Source: an uncultured Acetatifactor sp. (GTDB lineage: Bacteria; Bacillota; Clostridia; Lachnospirales; Lachnospiraceae). From it: DNA of 64,000 nt. Shown here one piece after another: positions 17,602 to 26,096 of this stretch. The notes beneath the pieces were generated by a model. That model did not search any database. It was given only the letters and a program-made list of their open reading frames with translations, and had not been told where the DNA came from. The translations under genes and the position numbers were made by a program. Every line of letters begins with the position of its first letter. The first letter of the stretch is position 1. The stretch covers positions 96,306 through 160,305 of the forward strand of contig CAKSAN010000008.1 in the NCBI GenBank assembly GCA_934436435.1. The letters run 5' to 3'.

Positions 17602-19098
17602 ATGGTAGTACAACACAATCTTACAGCTATGAACTCTAACAGAATGTTAGGTCTGACCACCGCTTCTCAGGCAAAGTCCACCGAGAAACTGTCTTCCGGC
17701 TACAAAATCAACCGCGCAGCTGATGATGCAGCAGGCCTGTCCATCAGTGAGAAGATGAGAAAGCAGATCAGAGGTCTGACCCAGGCTTCCTCCAATGCAC
17801 AGGACGGTATTTCTACGGTACAGACCGCTGAAGGCGCTCTGAACGAAGTGCAGGATATGCTTCAGAGAATGAATGAGCTGGCTGTAAAGGCAGCGAACGG
17901 AACTAATTCTGAAGACGACAAAAGTTACATTCAGAACGAGATCGATCAGTTAACCACTGAGATTGACCGTGTATCTGAGACCACCAAGTTCAACGAGACT
18001 TATCTGTTGAAGGGTGACAAGAGCCTGGCAAACGAGCATTCTTATTCTTACAAAAACTTTAAAACAGCGCAGACAGCTGATGCAAAGTTTAGTAAAGACG
18101 GCGGAACCAGCATAACACTGGAATATGGCGCAGGAGATGCTATTGTAAGTGAGGAACAGCAGGATGAAGTAAATGATCTGCTGATGGCACTTAGAGATCA
18201 GGGAGCATCTGTAACATATACGTCTTCTTATGCAAAGGGAGCTGCACAGCAGACAGATACATACACGCTTTCTTTAAATGGAGCAGCTGCTGATAAGTAT
18301 AAAGTGACTGCTACAGCAACAGATGGTGAGTTTGAAATTTCAGATTCAAACGGTAAGGTGCTGTTGAAGCTTACAGCCAAGGGAGCTAATGCTCCCCAAT
18401 TAAACCCGGGAGATGCTGATAAGACACAGAAGGCAACCATTATTGCTACATCTATTACCGCAGCAGAAGCTATAGTTTCCACGGCAAAGTATTACGATAA
18501 GGACGGTAATACCATTTCTGCAAATGCATTGAATAAATACTTTGATGCAACAACAGCAACGGATGGTACAACTACTGTATCCAACCGTGCAGATGCGCCT
18601 ACTTTGTATGATGCTGTCGGCAATAAAATCATAGGTAATAGATTAACCAGTGCAAAAGATAATGTGTCCGCGCTTAATGATGTAACACATTCTTTAGCAC
18701 TTACGCTTCATGTTGGTGCTGATGCTACTTCCAACAACCAGATTACTCTGAGCATTGATGCTATGTCTGCCAAAGGCCTTGGCGTAAATGGTTTGAAGGT
18801 TGATGGAACTGATGACACCAATGCACTTTCCGCTATTGATACCATCAAGGAAGCTATCCAGAAGGTATCTACCCAGCGTTCCGCACTTGGTGCAGTTCAG
18901 AACAGACTTGAGCACACCATCAACAACCTCGACAACGTTGTAGAGAATACCACCAGCGCAGAGAGCCAGATCCGTGATACCGATATGGCTACTGAGATGG
19001 TTAAGTACTCCAACAACAACATTCTGGCTCAGGCAGGTCAGGCTATGCTGGCTCAGGCTAACCAGTCCAACCAGGGCGTACTGTCACTGTTACAGTAA
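17602..19098 (+). CDS. fliC: Flagellin
   Basis: A 498-residue flagellin, the filament subunit exported by the flagellar type III system. The conserved D0/D1 N-terminal part (1-145) begins MVVQHNLTAMNSNRMLG and includes the LQRMNELAVKA stretch, the region recognised by TLR5 in many flagellins. Residues about 150-400 are a variable D2/D3-like region rich in Ala, Thr, Ser and Asp, with more AT-rich codons than the ends. The C-terminal D1/D0 (about 405-498) ends in the usual AQANQSNQGVLSLLQ. No sigma-28 or convincing sigma-A promoter is visible in the 177 nt before it or in front of csrA, so transcription probably depends on the upstream invertible promoter. Confidence 0.97.
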   Translation: MVVQHNLTAMNSNRMLGLTTASQAKSTEKLSSGYKINRAADDAAGLSISEKMRKQIRGLTQASSNAQDGISTVQTAEGALNEVQDMLQRMNELAVKAANGTNSEDDKSYIQNEIDQLTTEIDRVSETTKFNETYLLKGDKSLANEHSYSYKNFKTAQTADAKFSKDGGTSITLEYGAGDAIVSEEQQDEVNDLLMALRDQGASVTYTSSYAKGAAQQTDTYTLSLNGAAADKYKVTATATDGEFEISDSNGKVLLKLTAKGANAPQLNPGDADKTQKATIIATSITAAEAIVSTAKYYDKDGNTISANALNKYFDATTATDGTTTVSNRADAPTLYDAVGNKIIGNRLTSAKDNVSALNDVTHSLALTLHVGADATSNNQITLSIDAMSAKGLGVNGLKVDGTDDTNALSAIDTIKEAIQKVSTQRSALGAVQNRLEHTINNLDNVVENTTSAESQIRDTDMATEMVKYSNNNILAQAGQAMLAQANQSNQGVLSLLQ

Positions 19099-19165
19099 TC
19101 CTGAACTGAGAACAGATTGTTCACAAAGAGGAAATAACCCTATCTGTAAGAGTTATGTAAGAACC

Positions 19166-19200
19166 AAAGGGCAGTCCATGACGGGCTGCCCTTTTTCTTT
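19166..19200 (+). terminator. Flagellin terminator
   Basis: AAAGGGCAG and CTGCCCTTT arms with an 11-nt loop and a T-rich tail. The group II intron begins right after it, a placement typical of class C introns that target terminator stems. Confidence 0.9.
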
Positions 19201-19201
19201 G

Positions 19202-21062
19202 TTTGCGCGCCATGGGCGCGCTCTAACGGGTGTAAGTCCCGAACACGCCCAGATAGTGGGAAGTGTATAGCCGAACAGCAAGGGTGTCCACCGTGAGGTG
19301 GAATCTGAAGGAAGCTGTAAGCAAATCTCCGGTCCGACGGACAGAAATCACATATAAGGCTAGGCTACGAGAGATAAGTTGGCAAAGAACAACGAAATCT
19401 AATAACTATCACTTTTGTAGTAGCAGAGTAAATGTGGCGGATATATGGAGAGAAAGAGCGAGCACCTTAAGCGTGGAGATCTCACAGAGGTTCCATTAGC
19501 CTAGTAACAACGAACTGTGAGAAGTCAGCAGAGCCCATAGTAGTGAAGAAGTCTCTGTAATGGAGATGGAGCAAAGGGGCGAACAATCAATAAGTTTGAG
19601 TAGGTCTCGTATTGCAGAGGAGACATTCATCTGCCGTAACCAATCGGGTAAAGGGTGGTCAAATCAAGCGAGACGGAAAGGAAAGAACGCATGGACACAA
19701 GTAGTCTAATGGAGCAGATACTATCTAGCGATAACCTCAACAGGGCATATCTGCAAGTCGTACGAAATAAAGGTGCAGAGGGAGTGGACGGAGTGAAGTA
19801 CACAGAACTCAAAGAACATCTTGCAAAGAACGGCGAAAACATCAAGGAACAGTTGAGGGCGAGAAAATATAAACCTCAGCCAGTACGAAGAGTGGAGATA
19901 CCAAAGCCTGATGGCGGTGTCAGAAACCTGGGAGTACCAACAGTGACAGACAGATTTGTACAACAAGCCATTGCACAGGTATTAACGCCAATCTATGAGG
20001 AACAGTTCCATGACCACAGTTATGGATTCAGACCGAACAGATGTGCACAACAAGCAATTCTAACAGCACTTGAAATGATGAATGACGGTAATGAGTGGAT
20101 TGTAGATATCGACTTGGAAAAGTTCTTTGACACAGTAAATCATGATAAGCTCATGACTATCATAGGCAGAACTATTAAAGATGGAGATGTTATCTCTATC
20201 GTAAGAAAGTACCTTGTCAGCGGAATCATGATTGATGATGAATATGAGGACTCTATCGTGGGAACACCCCAGGGAGGAAATCTCTCGCCGTTACTGGCAA
20301 ACATCATGTTGAATGAACTCGATAAAGAAATGGAAAAGCGTGGGCTTAACTTTGTAAGATACGCGGACGACTGCATCATTATGGTCGGAAGTGAAATGTC
20401 TGCCAACAGAGTCATGAGAAATATTTCACGATTCATTGAGGAGAAACTGGGGCTTAAGGTCAACATGACCAAGAGTAAGGTAGACAGACCACAAGGACTT
20501 AAATACCTTGGATTTGGATTCTACTTTGATACAAGAGCACATCAATACAAGGCGAAACCGCATGCAAAATCAGTAGCGAAATTTAAGAAGAGAATGAAAG
20601 AGCTCACGTGCCGTAGCTGGGGCGTTAGCAACAGTTATAAAGTGATGAAACTCAATCAGCTTATCAGAGGGTGGATTAACTATTTCAAGATAGGTAGTAT
20701 GAAAACACTTTGTAAAGAGATGGACGCAAGAATTCGTTGCAGACTGCGCATGTGCATTTGGAAACAATGGAAAACTCCGCAGAACCGCATAAATAACTTG
20801 ATAAAACTCGGAGTAGATAAGGATACAGCAAGGATTACAGCCTATACGGGTAATCGAATAGCATATGTTTGTCAGCGAAGAGTTATGAATTTTGCAATAA
20901 ATAAAGAAAGACTAACCCGTTTTGGATTAGTTTCTATGTTAGATTACTATACTGAAAGGTGTGTTACTTGTTAAGTTGATTGAACCGCCGTGTACCGAAC
21001 GGTACGCACGGTGGTGTGAGAGGTCGGAATTTCTCATTTAAGAGAAATTCCTCCTACTCGAT
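19202..21062 (+). mobile_element. Group II intron with internal reverse transcriptase/maturase
   Basis: About 1.86 kb. The 5' part starts near 19202 with a GCGCGCC/GGGCGCGC stem and a structured domain I of about 490 nt. The protein is encoded from 19691. The 3' part has a domain V-like hairpin (about 20980-21016; ACCGCCGTG ... CACGGTGGT around TACCGAACGGTA) and a domain VI hairpin (GGAATTTCTC ... GAGAAATTCC, 21024-21050), ending in an AT before 21063. The 5' boundary is approximate by a few bases. Insertion directly after the flagellin terminator and the lack of an endonuclease domain in the protein favour a class C-like or related intron. It interrupts no gene; it ends at the stop codon of the converging hicB. 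Confidence 0.88.
19691..20974 (+). CDS. ltrA: Group II intron-encoded reverse transcriptase/maturase
   Basis: A 427-residue intron-encoded protein that assists splicing of its own intron and reverse-transcribes it into DNA targets. The RT domain (about 40-290) shows GVDGVKY, the fingers motif RRVEIPKPDGGVRNLGVPTV, the SYGFRPNR block, VGTPQGGNLSPLLANI and the catalytic YADD at 224-227. The maturase (X) domain follows (about 300-400, WINYFKIG). There is no C-terminal HNH endonuclease domain. ATG at 19691 is chosen because AAAGGAAAG precedes it; a longer GTG form would start within structured intron RNA. Confidence 0.95.
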   Translation: MDTSSLMEQILSSDNLNRAYLQVVRNKGAEGVDGVKYTELKEHLAKNGENIKEQLRARKYKPQPVRRVEIPKPDGGVRNLGVPTVTDRFVQQAIAQVLTPIYEEQFHDHSYGFRPNRCAQQAILTALEMMNDGNEWIVDIDLEKFFDTVNHDKLMTIIGRTIKDGDVISIVRKYLVSGIMIDDEYEDSIVGTPQGGNLSPLLANIMLNELDKEMEKRGLNFVRYADDCIIMVGSEMSANRVMRNISRFIEEKLGLKVNMTKSKVDRPQGLKYLGFGFYFDTRAHQYKAKPHAKSVAKFKKRMKELTCRSWGVSNSYKVMKLNQLIRGWINYFKIGSMKTLCKEMDARIRCRLRMCIWKQWKTPQNRINNLIKLGVDKDTARITAYTGNRIAYVCQRRVMNFAINKERLTRFGLVSMLDYYTERCVTC

Positions 21063-21488
21063 TTAATATTTTTGCACTTGTAAAGCCGTCATAAGAGCTT
21101 CCTGTAAAACCTTAGATACATTGATCCCTGCCTTATCTGCTTCTACATTTAACCAATGTGGAAGAGTGACATTTCTTCTGACAGAACGGGTATCTACTTT
21201 CTTTCGATATTCTGAAAAATCGACATCTACCAGAGAGACATAGCTGTGGCCCTCTTTATAAAAGGTTCCCTGCTCAATAGAAATTTTTTCTATGTCGCTG
21301 GATTCTGCAAGGGGCTCATTCTGATCTTCGCAGGTAATACCTTTTAATCCGATGGCATCTCTTGCCATATCAATTGCGTTCGCAGTGCCAAAGCCTTCTG
21401 TCAAGATGTTCAGATCAGGAACGTCAATCAATATAGTGTCCTTTTTATCCATGGTTTTTGTAAAAATTACAGGATATACTTTTTTCAA
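21063..21488 (-). CDS. hicB: Orphan HicB-type antitoxin-like protein
   Basis: A 141-residue protein with the HicB partially degraded RNase H-like fold at the N-terminus (about 1-95) and a C-terminal ribbon-helix-helix domain (about 100-135; RSVRRNVTLPHWLNVEADKA). HicB proteins neutralise the small mRNA interferase HicA and repress their own promoter. No hicA-like gene is visible on either side, so this is an orphan. A TTG start at 21488 is preferred because AAAGGAGGAG sits just upstream; the earlier in-frame ATG (21515) would place the ribosome site and the operator palindrome inside the gene. The group II intron ends exactly at its stop codon. Confidence 0.8.
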   Translation of the reverse strand: MKKVYPVIFTKTMDKKDTILIDVPDLNILTEGFGTANAIDMARDAIGLKGITCEDQNEPLAESSDIEKISIEQGTFYKEGHSYVSLVDVDFSEYRKKVDTRSVRRNVTLPHWLNVEADKAGINVSKVLQEALMTALQVQKY

Positions 21489-21506
21489 TGATATCTCCTC
21501 CTTTGT

Positions 21507-21535
21507 GTTATACACACTGATGTGTATAATATCAA
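21507..21535 (-). promoter_or_regulatory. hicB promoter with overlapping palindromic operator
   Basis: On the minus strand TTGATA (21530-21535), 17 nt, TATAAC (21507-21512). A perfect palindrome TTATACACA-CTGA-TGTGTATAA (21508-21529) fills the spacer and -10 box, the expected position for an autorepressor with a ribbon-helix-helix domain. Confidence 0.7.
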
Positions 21536-21786
21536 CAATATAAAACGAAATATCCTATGTTTTTATAATGCTTTGAAAAATAATATAGGGAAACTTTTGA
21601 CCACTGACGGGTCTATAAGAATTTTTGAAAGAAGCAAATCACTTCCAATACCGCCATACCACAGGGTTCTTATATTGGCAAGCAGAGAAAATGTCGCAAA
21701 AAACTTCAAAAGTTTTACTTTCCCGGCAATTTGGGGTAAGATAAGCAGTAAAGATCCGTAAAGACAAAGAAAGGAAGATTTATTAT

Positions 21787-23460
21787 ATGAAATTTCAGGA
21801 CATGCCTTACGAAAGAATAGATTTTACCAAAGTGCAGGAAGAAATGGGCGAGCTGATCCGGGAGCTGGACGAGGCGAAGAGCGGGGAGGAGCAGTTCGAG
21901 GTGCACAAGAAATATTATGGGCTGACAGATCGTGTCATGACGCTGATGACCATTGCGAACATCCGCTTCGACATTGATACCTCCGACAAATTCTACGAGG
22001 AAGAGCATAAATACTACGATGAACAGGGTCCGGTATTCAGCAATCTGGTGCTGGCTTATCAGAAGAAGTTGTTCGCTTCTCCCTACAGAGCTTATCTCGA
22101 AGAGAAGATCGGTCCGGTGGCTTTCAAGAACATGGAACTGGCGCAGAAGTCCATGAGCGAGGCACTGATCCCGCTGATGCAGGAAGAGAACTCCCTGACC
22201 ATGGAGTATGACAAACTCATTGCCGGTGCGAAGATCGACTTCGACGGCAAGGAACTGAACCTGTCCCTGTTACGTCCCTATCTGGTAAGTTCCGACCGCA
22301 ATGTCCGCAGACAGGCATGGGAGAAGATGAGCGCCTTTTTCCTGAAAAGTGAGGAACAGCTGGACACCATCTACGACAAACTGGTGAAAAACCGTACCGC
22401 GCAGGCCAGAGCCATGGGATACGAAAACTATCTGGAACTGGGCTATTACCGGATGAACCGTAACTGCTACGGCAAGGATGACGTAGAGGCTTTCCGCCAG
22501 CAGATCAAGCAATATTTTGTACCTTTTGCGGAAAAACTGCATGACCTGAGAAGACAACGACTGGGTCTGGAAAAACTTAGCTATATCGACGAACAGGTAT
22601 ATTTCAAGGACGGCAATCCGGCACCCACCGGAACTCCGGAAGAGATCCTGGCAGCAGGCCAGAAGATGTACCGTGAACTGTCCCCTGAGACAGCAGAATT
22701 CTTTGATTTTATGATGGAAAACCAGCTGTTTGACGTACTGGGCCGCAAGACCAAAAAGGCGGGCGGCTATATGACTTATCTGCCCCTGTATCATGCACCG
22801 TTTATTTTTGCCAACTTTAACGGAACCAGCGGCGATGTGGATGTCATTACTCACGAGTGCGGTCATGCTTTTCAGGGATATCTGTCCGGTACGGACCCTA
22901 TCAGAGAACATGCGGATATCGGCATGGAGACCGCAGAGATCCATTCCATGTCCATGGAATTTTTCACGGAAAAATGGATGAACCTGTTCTTCGGTGACCG
23001 GGCGCAGGATTATGTGGAGATGCATCTGGAGGATGCGGCGGCATTTATCCCCTACGGCTGTATGGTGGATGAATTCCAGCATATCGTCTATGAGCATCCG
23101 GAGCTGACTCCCGCGGAGAGAAAACAGGAATGGAGCCGTCTGGAGCGGGAATATAAGCCCCATCTGGATTACGAAGGAGATCCCTTCTTCGGGCAGGGCG
23201 GTTTCTGGCAGAAGCAGCTGCATATTTACGACTATCCTTTGTATTATATTGATTACTGTCTGGCACAGACCTGTGCATTGCAGTATAAGGTGAAGATGGA
23301 TGCGGACTTCGGGGAGGCATGGAAGAGCTATCTGAGGCTGTGCAGACTGTCTGCCAGCGATTTTTACACCAATATGATCAAAGAGGTGGGACTGGACAGT
23401 CCTTTTGAACAGGGATGCGTGAAAAATATTGTGGAAAAACTTGAAAAATATGTGAAATAG
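21787..23460 (+). CDS. M3 family oligoendopeptidase
   Basis: A 557-residue zinc metallopeptidase of the thimet/PepF group that cuts short peptides in the cytoplasm. The zinc motif HECGH is at 356-360 and a second-ligand glutamate region (GMETAEIHSMSMEFF) follows about 25 residues later. The protein is all-alpha by composition and lacks a signal peptide. The ribosome site AAAGGAAG lies about 10 nt before the ATG. The 5' region between hicB and this gene (21536-21786) has no open frame of note and no clear promoter. Transcribed with or just before the foldase gene 76 nt downstream. Confidence 0.93.
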   Translation: MKFQDMPYERIDFTKVQEEMGELIRELDEAKSGEEQFEVHKKYYGLTDRVMTLMTIANIRFDIDTSDKFYEEEHKYYDEQGPVFSNLVLAYQKKLFASPYRAYLEEKIGPVAFKNMELAQKSMSEALIPLMQEENSLTMEYDKLIAGAKIDFDGKELNLSLLRPYLVSSDRNVRRQAWEKMSAFFLKSEEQLDTIYDKLVKNRTAQARAMGYENYLELGYYRMNRNCYGKDDVEAFRQQIKQYFVPFAEKLHDLRRQRLGLEKLSYIDEQVYFKDGNPAPTGTPEEILAAGQKMYRELSPETAEFFDFMMENQLFDVLGRKTKKAGGYMTYLPLYHAPFIFANFNGTSGDVDVITHECGHAFQGYLSGTDPIREHADIGMETAEIHSMSMEFFTEKWMNLFFGDRAQDYVEMHLEDAAAFIPYGCMVDEFQHIVYEHPELTPAERKQEWSRLEREYKPHLDYEGDPFFGQGGFWQKQLHIYDYPLYYIDYCLAQTCALQYKVKMDADFGEAWKSYLRLCRLSASDFYTNMIKEVGLDSPFEQGCVKNIVEKLEKYVK

Positions 23461-23536
23461 CTTTCCTTTTCCGCAGAAATACGGTAAAATAAGGAGTCAT
23501 TGGGACTTAAGACACCAGGAAGGAGACATGTAAGCA

Positions 23537-25153
23537 ATGTCTAAGAATGAAAAAGTTACAGAAAATAATAAGGAACAAACAGAACAGAAGGTCATGACCA
23601 AGTATGACCGTAAAGTACAGAAGCGTAAAGAAGAGAAGGAAAAGGAAAAGAGAGAGGAGCGCATCAGCACGACCATCGGTATTGTAGTACTTGTGGCTCT
23701 GGTATGTCTGGTGGCATCTTTCCCCATCCGTACCTATCTGGCAACCCATGAGACCTATGTGGTGATTAATGGGGAAGCGGTAAACAAGGTAGAATTCGAC
23801 TATGAATACAACCTGACCAAGAACAATTATATCACCCAGTACGGCAGTTATCTGACATACTTCGGACTGGATACTTCCAAAGATCTGTCCACGCAGATGT
23901 ATTCCGATACGCTGACCTGGCAGGATTACTTTGAACAGATGGCCGTAGAGAATCTCAAGCAGGAAAAAGCCATGAATGCAGCTGCCGAGGCAGAGGGATT
24001 CACCTATGATACCACCGAGGAATACAATACCTTTAAGGAGACCATCAAGACTTCCGCTGCTTCCGCAGGCGTATCCGAGAAGGAATATGTGCGTTCCGTT
24101 TACGGTACTTATGCAACCATGGGCCGTATCGCCGAGTATGTGAAGAATGATATGGTCATGAACGCTTATTACCAGAAGCTGCAGGAGGACAATGCTCCCA
24201 GCGACGACGAGATCCAGAACTATTATGAAGAAAATAAGGCGACTTACGATTCTGTAGACTATCGCCTGACCACTATCGAGGCAGAACTGCCTACAGAGCC
24301 TACCGATCTGGCAGACCCCGTAGAAGCAACCACTGCTCCCGATGCTGCGACCGATGGAACCGCAACTACGGATACTGCATATCAGCCTTCCGATGCTGAG
24401 ATCGCCAAGGCAATGGAAGATGCGAAGGTGCTGGCAGACGATGCGGAGAAGACCGTGGCAACCACCGGCGATGCACACGAGAACGAGCAGAAGTCTTCCG
24501 TGAATTACCTGATCTCCGACTGGCTGTTTGATGATGCCAGAAAAGCAGGAGACACCACCGTCATTACCAACGACACCAGCCATTGCTACTATGTAGTAGC
24601 ATTTGAGCAGAGATACCTGGATGAGACCCCTTCCGCCAATGTTCGTGTTATCATCCCGAACGAGGACAAGACCGGGGAAGAGATCCTGGACGAGTGGAAG
24701 AACGGAGCGGCTACCGAGGACAGCTTCGCAGAACTGTGCAAGAAGTATACGCAGGATACTTCCGCAGCAGAGAACGGCGGTCTGTTTGAGCAGGTAACCG
24801 CCAGCGGCATGACCGAGGAACTTAAGGACTGGATCTTCGACAGCAGCCGTCAGGCAGGAGACACCGTATCCATTACCATCGCAGAAGATGCGACTTATGT
24901 CCTGTACTATGTAGGACAGGATCAGCCCGAGTGGAAGATCAATATCAAGAATACTCTGGTATCTCAGGCAATGTCCCAGTATGTGGAAGATATTACCGCA
25001 GATGTTACCGTAGAGGATCCCAAGGGTAAGCTGAATTACCTGAAGGTGCAGACAGAGGAATCCGCAGCCGCTGAAACCGCGACCGCAGAGACCCAGGAGA
25101 TCACCGAGGAGCAGACCGCTGCTACCGAGGAGACCGCAACACAGGCACAGTAA
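23537..25153 (+). CDS. Membrane-anchored SurA/PrsA-like foldase with PPIase domain
   Basis: A 538-residue protein with a highly charged cytoplasmic N-terminus (1-48), one membrane helix (about 50-72) and a large extracellular part. A SurA_N-like chaperone segment (about 75-225) is followed by an acidic, Thr/Ala-rich insert (about 250-300) and a parvulin-like PPIase region (about 345-470; NVRVIIPNEDKTGEEILDEW ... GGLFEQVTASGMTEELKDWIF). The last about 35 residues are a Glu/Ala/Thr-rich tail. It probably helps fold exported proteins. Unlike PrsA it is anchored by an uncleaved helix rather than a lipid. Catalytic competence of the PPIase domain is uncertain. Confidence 0.8.
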   Translation: MSKNEKVTENNKEQTEQKVMTKYDRKVQKRKEEKEKEKREERISTTIGIVVLVALVCLVASFPIRTYLATHETYVVINGEAVNKVEFDYEYNLTKNNYITQYGSYLTYFGLDTSKDLSTQMYSDTLTWQDYFEQMAVENLKQEKAMNAAAEAEGFTYDTTEEYNTFKETIKTSAASAGVSEKEYVRSVYGTYATMGRIAEYVKNDMVMNAYYQKLQEDNAPSDDEIQNYYEENKATYDSVDYRLTTIEAELPTEPTDLADPVEATTAPDAATDGTATTDTAYQPSDAEIAKAMEDAKVLADDAEKTVATTGDAHENEQKSSVNYLISDWLFDDARKAGDTTVITNDTSHCYYVVAFEQRYLDETPSANVRVIIPNEDKTGEEILDEWKNGAATEDSFAELCKKYTQDTSAAENGGLFEQVTASGMTEELKDWIFDSSRQAGDTVSITIAEDATYVLYYVGQDQPEWKINIKNTLVSQAMSQYVEDITADVTVEDPKGKLNYLKVQTEESAAAETATAETQEITEEQTAATEETATQAQ

Positions 25154-25187
25154 AGCTTGCCCGGGAACAGAACATAGACAGCAGACA

Positions 25188-25226
25188 AGTACCTGTTTCA
25201 CTGCGCAAGCAGAAGAGACAGGTACT
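25188..25226 (+). other. Long intergenic hairpin between foldase and HAD genes
   Basis: AGTACCTGT(TTC) pairs with (GAG)ACAGGTACT, capped by an inner CTGC-GCAA-GCAG stem with a GNRA-type loop. The usual T run is absent, so it could be a processing or stability stem rather than a terminator. It ends 23 nt before the next start codon. Confidence 0.5.
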
Positions 25227-25249
25227 GTTAGATTATAGGAGAGAGAAAA

Positions 25250-26071
25250 ATGCAGGAAAAGGTTCTGGTATTAGACATTGACGGAACACTGACCAATTCA
25301 AAAAAAGAGATTACGGAAGTCACAAAAAAAGGAATCTGGAATATCTTACAGCATGGCCATAAGGTCATTCTGGCATCCGGCCGTCCGACCCCCGGCATGC
25401 GAGGTTGTGAGGAAGAACTGGAACTGAAAAAATACGGTGGCTATCTCCTGTCCTTTAACGGAGCGCGTATCGTGGATTGTAAGACAGGTGAGGTGGTGTA
25501 CCAGAGGACCCTGCCATTGTCCATTGTGCCCGGATTGTATGATTTTGCCAAAGAAAACGGCTGTGGTCTGATCACTTATCAGGGAGAAGGTGTGATCTCT
25601 GCTTTTAAACCGGACAAGTATGTGGAGCTGGAAGCAAGGATCAATAAGATCCCCATTAAAGTTGTGCCGGATTTCGTAAATTATGTGAATTTCGACATTA
25701 ACAAGTGCCTGATGACGGCACCGGAAGAGATCGCTCCCGCTTTGGAAAAACAGTTACAGGAAAAATACAGTGATGTGGCAAGCATCTACCGTTCCGAGCC
25801 CTATTTCATCGAGATCATGCCCAAGGATGTAAACAAGGCGACTTCTCTGGATCACATGTTGGAAGGCATGGGACTGACCAGAGAGAATGCGATCTGCTGT
25901 GGGGATGGCTACAATGACATTTCCATGATCGAATATGCGGGAACCGGTGTGGCCATGGGCAACGCCCAGCCTGCAGTGAAGGATGCGGCAGATTATATCA
26001 CCGGCACCAACGATGAGGACGGGCTGGTAGAAGTCATTGATAAATTCATCATGAACCCGGAAGCAGAGTAG
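25250..26071 (+). CDS. Cof-type HAD-IIB phosphatase
   Basis: A 273-residue haloacid dehalogenase phosphatase of the Cof/YidA type, acting on small phosphorylated metabolites in the cytosol. Motif I is DIDGTLTNS near the N-terminus, motif II LASGRPTPGM, and motif IV GDGYNDISMIEYAGTGVAMGNA near 215-235; the type IIB cap lies between. The substrate cannot be told from sequence. It is followed after 25 nt by the CCA-adding enzyme gene, likely co-transcribed. Confidence 0.92.
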   Translation: MQEKVLVLDIDGTLTNSKKEITEVTKKGIWNILQHGHKVILASGRPTPGMRGCEEELELKKYGGYLLSFNGARIVDCKTGEVVYQRTLPLSIVPGLYDFAKENGCGLITYQGEGVISAFKPDKYVELEARINKIPIKVVPDFVNYVNFDINKCLMTAPEEIAPALEKQLQEKYSDVASIYRSEPYFIEIMPKDVNKATSLDHMLEGMGLTRENAICCGDGYNDISMIEYAGTGVAMGNAQPAVKDAADYITGTNDEDGLVEVIDKFIMNPEAE

Positions 26072-26096
26072 AAGATGTAAGAGTGGAAGGAAAAGA

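Noticed and set aside
23507..25201. 564-codon open frame on the minus strand
   Set aside because: Fully antisense to the PPIase-like gene; rich in Leu, Cys, Gly and Ile from reverse reading of Glu/Asp/Ala/Thr codons.
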